Source: Parcubacteria group bacterium GW2011_GWA2_47_7 (lineage in GTDB: Bacteria; Patescibacteriota; Minisyncoccia; Phycocordibacterales; UBA6899). Taken from it: a DNA stretch of 10,246 nt. The position numbers and the translations under genes are program-made. The stretch is from the NCBI GenBank assembly GCA_000999395.1, contig LCOM01000017.1:1-10246 (forward strand). The letters are read 5' to 3'. Numbering within the stretch: position 1 is the stretch's first letter; every line of letters begins with the position of its first letter. Under the pieces are notes generated by a model. It was given only the letters and a program-made list of their open reading frames with translations. It was not told where the DNA came from and searched no databases. Positions 1 to 7,291 of this stretch are shown one piece after another.

Positions 1-371
1 AATTCGGGTGCAAGCATAATAAATTTCTCGGCATCGCCGCGTTTTCGGAGCAGCTCGAGAGCAACAAGCCCGCCAAAACAATGCGCCACAATGCTGTATC
101 TCGTGATACTAAGATGCGAAAGGAGGAGCGCGATGTCTTCGCCAAAAAGCGGGAGAGTGTAGTCGTCATATCGTGGCCAACGTTTCGAACGCCCATGACC
201 CCGTAGATCAATGTTGAGGATATTATACCGGCCTGCGAGTTTATCTTCGTAGGGCCTCCACGCAGAACTGTTACCCGAAAGACCGTGAATAAAAACGAGG
301 GTCGGTCTTTCCTCGCTCAGCTCGCTCACACGATACGAAATGCCTCGCTCAGTAAAAAAACCTTCTTTCAT
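1..371 (-). CDS. Alpha/beta hydrolase with Cys nucleophile, 3' part beyond window
   Basis: Partial gene: the first 123 residues are visible and the rest lies beyond base 1. I read it by reverse-complementing the left edge. The start is ATG at 371-369; an in-frame TGA two codons upstream blocks any longer form. The fold is shown by the oxyanion-hole strand VFIHG (H29-G30), the DLRGHGRS turn (residues 55-62), and the nucleophile elbow AHCFGG (residues 96-101). These are classic for the alpha/beta hydrolase superfamily (lipase, esterase, C-C hydrolase, acyltransferase). The elbow carries Cys98 (codon TGT) where most relatives have Ser, as in dienelactone hydrolase. The acid and His of the triad are not visible. 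It follows the prenol-kinase-like gene by 54 nt on the same strand and is probably the last known gene of the cluster, perhaps trimming or transferring an acyl group. Substrate unknown. Confidence 0.88.
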   Translation of the reverse strand, partial: MKEGFFTERGISYRVSELSEERPTLVFIHGLSGNSSAWRPYEDKLAGRYNILNIDLRGHGRSKRWPRYDDYTLPLFGEDIALLLSHLSITRYSIVAHCFGGLVALELLRKRGDAEKFIMLAPE

Positions 372-425
372 GCTATTTCAGCCTAAGGATATCACGCGTC
401 GAAAGGATGCAATATTGAATTTTAT

Positions 426-1043
426 CTACATAAAGAACTTCAGCAGATATCCGCCCAAGATTGGTAACATGAGGTTGTCTAAACCGTACACAAGCAAAAG
501 TTCGGCGGCCGTCAGCACCGCGACAATAAAAAGGATTTGATGAGCCGGCGCCACGACGAAGAAAACGGTAATTGCCAACGAAGTAACAAAGAAAACCGCT
601 GAACCCTCAAGGCTCTTTGTGTTATTGAAAATCCGGACGGAATGCTTGCCGATTTTTTCACCGACTACACCAGCTACTGCATCAGAAATACCCATCACCA
701 AGATGCCGAATTGGAAGGCTCGTACGTCATCGGGCAAGAAAAATAGAGCAGAACCGGCGACTCCCAATGGTAAAAAAACATCTCCAAATGTTCGGCGCTC
801 GACAGTGTGAATAGCGGAGAAAATACGATAACGTCGGCCAAACAACAATGCTATAGCAAACATAATGCTGACAACGACAATTTCTATTTGGCTGATGAAC
901 AGCGGGGCTACACTTGCAACAATGGCGGTGGTGATATGCGCAAATCTTCGTGTGAGCGCTGTGGGGAGCGAAAACCTTCTTTTCAAGAGTTCGGCAATTG
1001 CTATCAACGAGGATGAGGCGAGAATGATCAAGGCGAGTTCCAT
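426..1043 (-). CDS. CTP-dependent prenol/dolichol kinase family membrane protein (SEC59/VTE5-like)
   Basis: A 205-residue, almost wholly hydrophobic protein with about six to seven membrane segments. It shows the signature residues of the dolichol kinase/phytol kinase family: RRFAH (residues 32-36), an ERRTFGD block (82-88), SDAVAG..GEKIGKH (120-134), KSLEGS (143-148, the K-x-x-E-G-S motif), and a late E...DN motif (E181, D189-N190). The family uses CTP to phosphorylate a polyprenol, phytol or farnesol at the membrane; the related CDP-diacylglycerol synthases share the fold. The ATG start at 1043 lies 5 nt after the stop of the upstream acyltransferase gene, so the two are probably co-translated. 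A UbiA prenyltransferase in the same cluster suggests the kinase supplies prenyl phosphate or part of prenyl diphosphate. Length is typical for bacterial members. The exact alcohol substrate is not readable. Confidence 0.85.
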   Translation of the reverse strand: MELALIILASSSLIAIAELLKRRFSLPTALTRRFAHITTAIVASVAPLFISQIEIVVVSIMFAIALLFGRRYRIFSAIHTVERRTFGDVFLPLGVAGSALFFLPDDVRAFQFGILVMGISDAVAGVVGEKIGKHSVRIFNNTKSLEGSAVFFVTSLAITVFFVVAPAHQILFIVAVLTAAELLLVYGLDNLMLPILGGYLLKFFM

Positions 1044-1048
1044 ACTTT

Positions 1049-2053
1049 TTACAAGCGGAATTCAAAAGCGGCATAACGCCGAAAGATTACCGCATCGTCT
1101 TTAGGAAAGTTCTTTATTTTATTACCGTCACGGATCAGTGCATACATTACCCGCTCGAATCCCAACTTTTTTGCGTCAAAGTGCACTTTATATGCAAGTG
1201 CGTTCCCAAGCCCTAGCCCTTGGTATTGGGGCAATACACATAGTGTCTTGCAAATAAGAGTGCGCTCGTCTTCCTTGAGAGTGCCGCAAAAACCCACCAC
1301 TTCGTCACCCTTATAGAGTAAATACAGCGCATTGAGGTGCGCTGTCAATTTTTCCGATGAGTAGAGGTCCGTGAACTCTTTCTTTGAGAGTTCAGTGTAG
1401 CCCCAACTATCACGAAAAACTGTTTTGGAGATGTTCGCAATGGCAACAAGTTCCCCTGGTGCAACGCGTCTCGTTTCTTTAATGGAAAAACCGCGTTCCG
1501 CAAGTTTATTGTACGAATCCTCATTAATCACTTGCAAAACAACGTCGAAAGGATCTCGATATGCTGAGTAATAGGTTATCTCGGAGGAAGGTTTGTGTGA
1601 AGTGAGAAAATTATAATAGTAAAGTTCAGAAAGCGGTTCGGATTTGAAGAAATCAGAATTGTCAGTTTCCTTAATGCAGCGGTACTGATGCCAGATACTT
1701 CCATGTATCGGGCCTTTGAGAATAGATACCCCCTTATCCCGCGCCTCTTTCACTAACCCACTCCACACTGCGCTGAATACCGAGGCATCTTCGGGAAATT
1801 CCAGGAAGCCGAAGAAGGCCTCTCCGGTTGGCAGGCGCTTGTCGACGATGAGCGCTACATGGGCTCGCATTCCTTCATCCCCAAACCATGCAAGCGGATA
1901 GAAAGAAACGTTTTCGTTGTCGACGCAAAAAGCATACGCCTTCTTAAAATCACCCAAGAAGTAATCGAAATTTTTGTTACTACTATATTTCTCTCGTAAG
2001 AGCTGTGCTAGAGAATCAATCGAGCTTTCAGACTTATACAGTTGGATATTCAT
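1049..2053 (-). CDS. Two-domain GNAT-family N-acyltransferase
   Basis: This 334-residue protein has a C-terminal GNAT domain (about 190-334). Its acyl-CoA pyrophosphate loop is Q-x-x-G-x-G at Q278-G283, preceded by the strand KTLCVL (269-274); LLYKGDEVVGFCG (245-257) is the usual beta2/beta3 hairpin. The N-terminal half (about 40-160) resembles the YghO-like arrangement: an FFGFLEF strand (80-86), a helix starting near 95, and a KGPIHGS turn (113-119) where relatives have GP-x-N/H-x-S. It is therefore probably a tandem GNAT with a degenerate first domain. The ATG at 2053 is 3 nt after the stop of the phosphotransferase-like gene and has no strong ribosome site, so coupling is likely. In context it may acylate the amino group of an aminocarboxypropyl intermediate, which is inference. 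The substrate is unknown and could equally be a sugar or peptide amine. Confidence 0.82.
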   Translation of the reverse strand: MNIQLYKSESSIDSLAQLLREKYSSNKNFDYFLGDFKKAYAFCVDNENVSFYPLAWFGDEGMRAHVALIVDKRLPTGEAFFGFLEFPEDASVFSAVWSGLVKEARDKGVSILKGPIHGSIWHQYRCIKETDNSDFFKSEPLSELYYYNFLTSHKPSSEITYYSAYRDPFDVVLQVINEDSYNKLAERGFSIKETRRVAPGELVAIANISKTVFRDSWGYTELSKKEFTDLYSSEKLTAHLNALYLLYKGDEVVGFCGTLKEDERTLICKTLCVLPQYQGLGLGNALAYKVHFDAKKLGFERVMYALIRDGNKIKNFPKDDAVIFRRYAAFEFRL

Positions 2054-2056
2054 ACT

Positions 2057-4318
2057 TCAAAGTATTCTAATGGTTCCGGTGGATCCATCGATTTCTACCA
2101 CCTGATAATCCCGAAGAGTTCCAACTGCGTTTTCCGCACCAATTACGGCCGGGATACCAAGTTCCCGCGCCACAATAGAGGCATGGGATAAAACTCCGCC
2201 ATGCTCGATAATAAGACCTCTCGAGAGGGCAATGAGAGATGTCCACCCTGGGTCTGTGTGGGAAGTCACTAGAATATCGAAGTCTATTTCGTCAGGCATA
2301 GAAAAATCCTTAAACACTTTCACTTTTCCCCTTACAACGCCGGGCGACGCTGGACGAGCTTGCGTTATCGAAGCTTTTGATCCTGTACTCTCGATCTTGG
2401 GCAATTGGTTATGAAAAGTCGAAAAATGGGATGGCGGTGCAATATTCTTGAAAAGAGAATACTCTTGTTTCCTCCGCTCGACGATTTTTGAGAGAGTTTT
2501 GCTCGTCTCCGCGACAGACGTAAGGATTTCATCGACGCTCAGGTAAAATACATCGTCTATATGCTCAATCGCTCCCTTGTCTGTAAGCAACTTCCCCATT
2601 CGTCTGAAGAGCCGACGTGCCATGGCAAAGGTGTTGGAGCGCAACAGCCGAAACTCTTCGCGCCGCGACGCATATTTTTTAAACTTACGGAGGATGAGCC
2701 TGGCGATCATCTTCTCAGGAAGAACAGCTCCATCTCCGCGTGACCTCGGTGTGTAATTACGATATGCACGCAGAACTGCGAAAAGTTTTTTCCTATCTTC
2801 ATCAACTCCGACCGACTCGAGCTTCAACTCATTCGCAAATCGTCCGCCGAACGAATGCAGATAATCCTCTAATGCGTCCTTCGCTTTCGGATCGCGCGCG
2901 AGTGCGTTATTAAATGCTTCCTCGTCGTCTGACTCAACTGACTGCCATAACTGCCTGTTCGCGCCGATCTGTTTACTCAAAGACGCGAGAACGGCAACTT
3001 GTTCGGTTGCTTTGCTTCGAAATAGCAGTGCTTTTTGCAAATCTTTTTCACCAAGTAACTTTTTGAGAATACCTAGATACGTCATTACGAGAAAATCATT
3101 CTCCAGTGTGACATACCATCGTCGTAAGAGATTTTCATTAAGATTCTGAAACAAGCTAATACACTCCTCATACGTCAAACGATCAAAGTCGTGATTTCGT
3201 AGAGAGCGCAGATGCTTTCTCACGTTCGACGTAAAGCGATGAGACGTAATCCCGAAAAAGGCCACTTTGGCACCGACAATAAACGGGTACAGCATCGAAA
3301 GCATACGGGAGGGCTTGATCGAAGTGGCAACATTTTTCTTGATATTGCTGGTTATCATGAGTTCGAAATTCTCTTTATTTCTGCGATACCCCGGTAAGAA
3401 CTCCGCCATGCGGTACCAGTTGTTCATGTTGTAATACATTCTCCCGTAGAAGAACCCGAGTAAATTTTCAAAGACATACGAATGATGTTCTATCTTCTTT
3501 CGCGAGACGCCAGACATCCGAAGGAGATCTTTATACACTCGCTCGTATACCATCTTTGCAAACGAGCAGGTCAGCGGTAGAACCACGCCCGAGTAACTTT
3601 CCGCGATGTTTGCGCTGTCAAAATATTCTTCGTTTCCTATAGTGAAATCTCGCGTGATCGGACGAGATTGAAGTACGTACAGCCTATCATTCTCGAAACA
3701 CCACTCGACATCTTGAGGAGAACCGAAAAAACTCTGTATTTCTGCAGCGAGTTGTATGAGGAGTTTTATCTTCGACTCGTCAAGAGATTCTTCGCTGCTT
3801 TTTCTGGGAACAATGCTGCCATTGACGAAGAGCGTAACATCCTTTTCTTTAGATAGATTTTTGCTCAGTAATCTCCCTTTTTTACTGCAGACATACTCGT
3901 CACAGGCCGCGCCGCTCACGATGGGCAAACAAAGTCCTACGGTCGCGTTGATGACCACATTATTCTTGTCCACCTCGGTGAACATTACCCCCGCCGCGTC
4001 GCTTGGTATGAATGCTTGAATAAGAACAGAACCGTGCATTGTGCCGAATGACTGTCTCACTTTCGCCACTTCGGTGGGAACTTTTTTTCGAGCGATGCCT
4101 ATGCCAGTGTAAAAATGTCCCGCAAAAGATCTCTCTTTTGAGTCTTCGACCTCCGCCGACGAGCGCACGGCAAAGTATTGAGCTTTCGGGAACGCTTCTT
4201 CAACCTTCATCATAATCGTTTTATCAGAATCCTCCGTACCGCACGCGATGAACGGCGGGACCATGAACCCCGCCTCTCGTAACTTGCGTAGTGCGAGTGC
4301 TTTTCCGCCTTCAACCAT
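2057..4318 (-). CDS. Rifampin-phosphotransferase/PEP-synthase-like ATP-dependent dikinase
   Basis: 753 residues with the order ATP-grasp, middle domain, phosphohistidine domain. The N-terminal PPDK-type ATP-grasp (1-225) shows GGKALALRKL (4-13), AVRSSAEVEDS (50-60), AGVMFTEV (109-116), DVEW (203-206) and LQSRPITR (216-223). The middle region opens with the family motif N-x-x-E...G...PLT (N237, E240, PLT 248-250) and is then helical and unrecognised to about 650. The C-terminal swivelling domain carries the GGVLSHASIVAREL block with His712 as the likely phosphorylated residue, and the protein ends 41 residues later. There is no C-terminal PEP-binding TIM barrel, so it is not a PEP synthase or PPDK. 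The architecture is that of rifampin phosphotransferase, which splits ATP to AMP and Pi and passes the beta-phosphate via His to a hydroxyl. It is about 100 residues shorter than typical Rph. The start overlaps the UbiA stop by 8 nt. Its acceptor is probably a pathway intermediate. Confidence 0.87.
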   Translation of the reverse strand: MVEGGKALALRKLREAGFMVPPFIACGTEDSDKTIMMKVEEAFPKAQYFAVRSSAEVEDSKERSFAGHFYTGIGIARKKVPTEVAKVRQSFGTMHGSVLIQAFIPSDAAGVMFTEVDKNNVVINATVGLCLPIVSGAACDEYVCSKKGRLLSKNLSKEKDVTLFVNGSIVPRKSSEESLDESKIKLLIQLAAEIQSFFGSPQDVEWCFENDRLYVLQSRPITRDFTIGNEEYFDSANIAESYSGVVLPLTCSFAKMVYERVYKDLLRMSGVSRKKIEHHSYVFENLLGFFYGRMYYNMNNWYRMAEFLPGYRRNKENFELMITSNIKKNVATSIKPSRMLSMLYPFIVGAKVAFFGITSHRFTSNVRKHLRSLRNHDFDRLTYEECISLFQNLNENLLRRWYVTLENDFLVMTYLGILKKLLGEKDLQKALLFRSKATEQVAVLASLSKQIGANRQLWQSVESDDEEAFNNALARDPKAKDALEDYLHSFGGRFANELKLESVGVDEDRKKLFAVLRAYRNYTPRSRGDGAVLPEKMIARLILRKFKKYASRREEFRLLRSNTFAMARRLFRRMGKLLTDKGAIEHIDDVFYLSVDEILTSVAETSKTLSKIVERRKQEYSLFKNIAPPSHFSTFHNQLPKIESTGSKASITQARPASPGVVRGKVKVFKDFSMPDEIDFDILVTSHTDPGWTSLIALSRGLIIEHGGVLSHASIVARELGIPAVIGAENAVGTLRDYQVVEIDGSTGTIRIL

Positions 4319-5207
4319 AAAGTTTCGCTATATAGATCGCGAGATTGAAGATCCCGTACAGAACGACAAACGAGATCTGCATCAGGCGATCGGTATCTCT
4401 CGACCTTCTCATGCGATGGACAGATGCAACAAGGAATGCGATCGCTGCGCATCCTCCCCCGACACGCATCCACAGCGTGTCGAGCGTAATGAGTCGCATA
4501 ATCCACAAGAAGAGGAGCGTATTTAGCGCGAGAAGAAAAAGATAGATGCTGTGGGACGCATAGAAACCGAGGTAATGAGTGTAGGTATCTTTGCCGGAAC
4601 CGTCCTCGCCCGGGATCTTTAACTTCCGTACGAACTCAAATATTACAGTCCCCGCCGTCGTGAAGAGGAAATGTGCGAGCAGAAGCATGGTTAGGGACAG
4701 GCTGGGCGCGAAGATCGTATAGACGAAGATCTGCAGTAACAACATCTGGAATAGGTTCAGCCCGTTATAGACGAAGAACCGCCTTCGCAATGTCTCGCCA
4801 AGAAAGAATTCCTTTCCCGCGAGATACGTGTAGCCGAGCATGGCAAGTGCGATAATGATGGCACTCGCTCCTAGAGAGAGCGCAATAAAAAGTAGCACTG
4901 CTGTTGCGGCAATATCGACGTACCGCAACTCTTTTCTCGAAATAATCCCCGATTGAAGAGGTCTCGTTGGATGATAGAGGACATCATGTTCGAAATCGCG
5001 AAGCTCATCGACTATCCGTACATGAAGAATATACGCGAGTGATGCTGCAATCGCACCAAAAATGGCGGTTGTTCCAGGGCTACTGGAAACAATCGCACCC
5101 GAGCTGAGCGTCGCAGGAACAATGCCAAGGAGTAGAGGCAAAACGGGAAACCGCTCTTTTTGATAACGGTAGAACCTCCCGATAAAGCTTGTGGCGGCGT
5201 TTCTCAT
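4311..5207 (-). CDS. UbiA-family prenyltransferase
   Basis: A 298-residue integral membrane protein with about eight or nine hydrophobic segments. The first Asp-rich motif is VDELRDFEHD (66-75), a DExxDxxxD variant of the canonical NDxxDxxxD that binds Mg-diphosphate. It is followed by the conserved HPTRPLQSGIIS (79-90). The second loop, about 191-210, contains EFVRKLK and GEDGSGKDTYT, the usual K-D-T-Y-T/S ending of this subgroup. UbiA enzymes transfer a prenyl group from prenyl diphosphate to an aromatic or other acceptor (quinones, chlorophyll, heme O, archaeal glyceryl ethers). The start ATG at 5207 shares ATGA with the stop of the BtaA-like gene, and its own end overlaps the next gene by 8 nt. 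The prenol kinase downstream in the same cluster fits as a supplier of prenyl donor. The acceptor cannot be read from sequence. Confidence 0.88.
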   Translation of the reverse strand: MRNAATSFIGRFYRYQKERFPVLPLLLGIVPATLSSGAIVSSSPGTTAIFGAIAASLAYILHVRIVDELRDFEHDVLYHPTRPLQSGIISRKELRYVDIAATAVLLFIALSLGASAIIIALAMLGYTYLAGKEFFLGETLRRRFFVYNGLNLFQMLLLQIFVYTIFAPSLSLTMLLLAHFLFTTAGTVIFEFVRKLKIPGEDGSGKDTYTHYLGFYASHSIYLFLLALNTLLFLWIMRLITLDTLWMRVGGGCAAIAFLVASVHRMRRSRDTDRLMQISFVVLYGIFNLAIYIAKLYG

Positions 5208-6283
5208 TTGCAGATCGTATACACGTGTACGCCCTCATAAAAAAACACTCTATCCTTTGCACGTAATACCGCGGATAGGTCATCTTCATAGACGCAGGCT
5301 CTCAGATCTTTGGGGGACGTACGATCGACGAGGTTGCTCCACACGACAACCCGAGCGCCGCTCTTTGCACTCCGCACAATTTCACGCCAGAGATGGGCGC
5401 TTTCTGATGGAGAGAGCGGCTCGAATATATCCGAAAGATTGTATGCTGAAAAAGTGTTATCCGGAGTACCAGATAGGTATGTTTGAATATCAGCGTTTAC
5501 TACGCTTAAGCCCTTTTTTCCTCGTGTTCGGAGGTATGCATGCCCCTCCCCGCTGAAATACTCTGGCATTTGAGCGTCATAGCTACCAGTAAGAAGATAG
5601 TGCATAAAGTGATTATCGGCGAGCGGAATGCGTAAGAAGTGATCCTCGGCCCGCCGTAGGTACAGTTCCCCAATCTTTTCTTTTTTTGTTTGGGAGAATA
5701 TGCCGGGCTGGCGCGCGAACCGCTCAAGTACAATACGGCTGCAGACGACTCGAAATAGAAACCTCCATCGCCATGAATCCCATTGTGTGTGGTAGAACGA
5801 TTGCTGCGCTTCCAACGGGGTTTGCGCAAGGAATTCGCGGATTGTTCGCTGTGAGTGGATGAACGGGAGCACGTGACGGCGGAATCGGCGATTGAACAGC
5901 TCGAAACGCCCGCAGTGAATCGCTCCGTTCTCAATGAGCGGCAAGCGATGGGACCACCATTCCGCGGAAGTCACGGGAAGATGAGGACGTACCGAATTAT
6001 AGAGTTCGAGCCTCCTATTGGACGAAGTAACACCAAGGAAAGCGAGGTACTCTGGATGTTCGAGGGCAGATGCGGCTGCATATTTCAATTCGAGAAGATA
6101 GTTCTGGGCAGGATTAATGTCGATCGAAACCACACGGGTAGCGCCCCCAAGAAGCAAAGCGAGAGTATTGTCTCCGCCGGAGGTTACCGAGAGTGCGGGG
6201 CCCTGTTTCGCTGCACCGAGCCCCTCAAGAAGCACGCGCGCATCTTCCCAACACTGACTGTAATTAATACGGTTATTGTGCAT
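5204..6283 (-). CDS. BtaA-like SAM-dependent 3-amino-3-carboxypropyltransferase (DUF3419)
   Basis: 359 residues from the ATG at 6283. A TTG two codons earlier (6289) is a possible but less likely start, and neither has a clear ribosome site. Family marks are YSQCWED (8-14), the SAM-binding loop SVTSGGDNT (32-40) followed by SIDINPAQ (53-60) and LELKYAA (64-70), and the late YNLSDIFE (261-268) and RVVVWSNL (291-298) blocks. DUF3419/BtaA moves the 3-amino-3-carboxypropyl group of S-adenosylmethionine to the free hydroxyl of diacylglycerol, the first step to the betaine lipid DGTS. The N-methyltransferase partner BtaB is not in the window, so the product may stay unmethylated or the acceptor may differ. 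The start lies inside the end of the SDR gene (11-nt overlap) and the stop overlaps the UbiA start by 4 nt. About 50 residues shorter than Rhodobacter BtaA. Confidence 0.87.
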   Translation of the reverse strand: MHNNRINYSQCWEDARVLLEGLGAAKQGPALSVTSGGDNTLALLLGGATRVVSIDINPAQNYLLELKYAAASALEHPEYLAFLGVTSSNRRLELYNSVRPHLPVTSAEWWSHRLPLIENGAIHCGRFELFNRRFRRHVLPFIHSQRTIREFLAQTPLEAQQSFYHTQWDSWRWRFLFRVVCSRIVLERFARQPGIFSQTKKEKIGELYLRRAEDHFLRIPLADNHFMHYLLTGSYDAQMPEYFSGEGHAYLRTRGKKGLSVVNADIQTYLSGTPDNTFSAYNLSDIFEPLSPSESAHLWREIVRSAKSGARVVVWSNLVDRTSPKDLRACVYEDDLSAVLRAKDRVFFYEGVHVYTICK

Positions 6284-7223
6284 ACGCAAGAGTAGGGTGA
6301 CCGGAGTCTCGAAAAAATGTGAGGATTCTTGTTACATAATCTCGATCTATCAGATTACGGGTGCAGGCAGAAGAAGGAAAACGGTAATCAATGGACCAAT
6401 ACGGAGCAAAGTGCGAAGCGAAATTGAAAAGCGCACGCTCCTCTTCCGTGAGACCGAGCTTGCCGTATTCGTCAAACGGCATATCAATGATAGCAACCTT
6501 GTTACGTAGCCCAAAAAAATCCAATGTCTCATCGAGGACCCATTGAGACTGCGGTGGAGCAGGATTAGTAACATAGACCGTTGCAAGCCTCTCGTTTTGT
6601 ACGGCATCCCCGAACTGGATTGCCGCTTCATCGACAGGTACCATATCCGATGTGCCGGTCATTCTTGGGAATCGCAGTTTCCGATTTTTCGCAACAGAAC
6701 CGCGGACGGCGTTTAGAAACGCACGTACGAGAGAATAGTAACCGCTGAAATTCAGTATTCTCCCTGTTCGGCTATTGCCCGTCAAAACTGACGGCCTGAG
6801 TATGGCGTACGGGATTCGCGCTGCAGAAAGAACTTGTTCTGCATGGTATTTATCCTCTTCATAGCTGTTATTGAAATCGATGTTGCTGCCCCGTGGCTTG
6901 TATACAAAAGCGGTGCTGGCAAAAAACAACGGCGCCTTTAGCGATTCTGCGAGATGTAAAACCTTGCGCATCATCCTCTCGTTCGCGCGCTCCACTTTTC
7001 GAAAGCGCACGTCCCCTGCACAGTGAACGATTGCCTCAGCTGTGCCGCCGAACTCGATACGCCCTTCGGCAGTTAGATCAGACTCAACAATGCTCTCAAA
7101 TTGCGCTACGAATTTTCGTTTTCCCGGACGAACAATAGGAATCACCTCGATTCCGCGCCGCTTCAGATCAATCGCGACCTCACTTCCTAGATTCCCAGTG
7201 GCTCCAGTGAGTAGAACTCTCAT
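6273..7223 (-). CDS. NAD(P)-dependent extended SDR (epimerase/dehydratase or reductase type)
   Basis: 316 residues from the ATG at 7223. TTG at 7232 would add three residues and sits 8 nt after a GGGG run, so it cannot be excluded; the Rossmann strand starting directly at MRVLLTGATG favours ATG. The nucleotide-binding loop is TGATGNLG. Numbering below is from the ATG: the AIVHCAGDV strand follows near 64-72, then ASTAFVY (102-108) with the catalytic Ser/Thr, and Y121-x-x-x-K125 in SYEEDKYHAEQ. The later AILRPSVLTG (140-149) and DMVPVDEAA blocks are typical of extended SDRs near the thioester-reductase/NAD_binding_4 group. It has no membrane segment. It is the first gene of the tightly overlapping part of the cluster. 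It could reduce or epimerise a lipid or sugar intermediate; the substrate is not evident. Confidence 0.87.
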   Translation of the reverse strand: MRVLLTGATGNLGSEVAIDLKRRGIEVIPIVRPGKRKFVAQFESIVESDLTAEGRIEFGGTAEAIVHCAGDVRFRKVERANERMMRKVLHLAESLKAPLFFASTAFVYKPRGSNIDFNNSYEEDKYHAEQVLSAARIPYAILRPSVLTGNSRTGRILNFSGYYSLVRAFLNAVRGSVAKNRKLRFPRMTGTSDMVPVDEAAIQFGDAVQNERLATVYVTNPAPPQSQWVLDETLDFFGLRNKVAIIDMPFDEYGKLGLTEEERALFNFASHFAPYWSIDYRFPSSACTRNLIDRDYVTRILTFFRDSGHPTLAYAQ

Positions 7224-7291
7224 AGATTGCAAGGCGCAAACCCCACTCTACACCAGAGAGGCATAGGCAAAAACGGGTCGGTCGCTCTAGT

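Noticed and set aside
372..425. Promoter or terminator in the 54-nt gap before the alpha/beta hydrolase
   Set aside because: No stem-loop with T tract and no paired -35/-10 could be found; the gap is short enough for operon continuity.
2057..4318. Annotation as PEP synthase or pyruvate phosphate dikinase
   Set aside because: The protein ends 41 residues after the phosphorylated His, so the C-terminal PEP/pyruvate-binding barrel is absent. The order ATP-grasp, middle, His domain fits rifampin phosphotransferase instead.
5855..6295. Plus-strand open frame of 146 codons antisense to the BtaA-like gene
   Set aside because: No recognisable motif or ribosome site, and the opposite strand encodes conserved DUF3419 motifs throughout.
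7224..7291. Intrinsic terminator between the 7-TM gene and the SDR gene
   Set aside because: Only a 4-bp stem (CTCT/AGAG) is visible, and the short T run is not placed after a stable hairpin. Readthrough is more likely.
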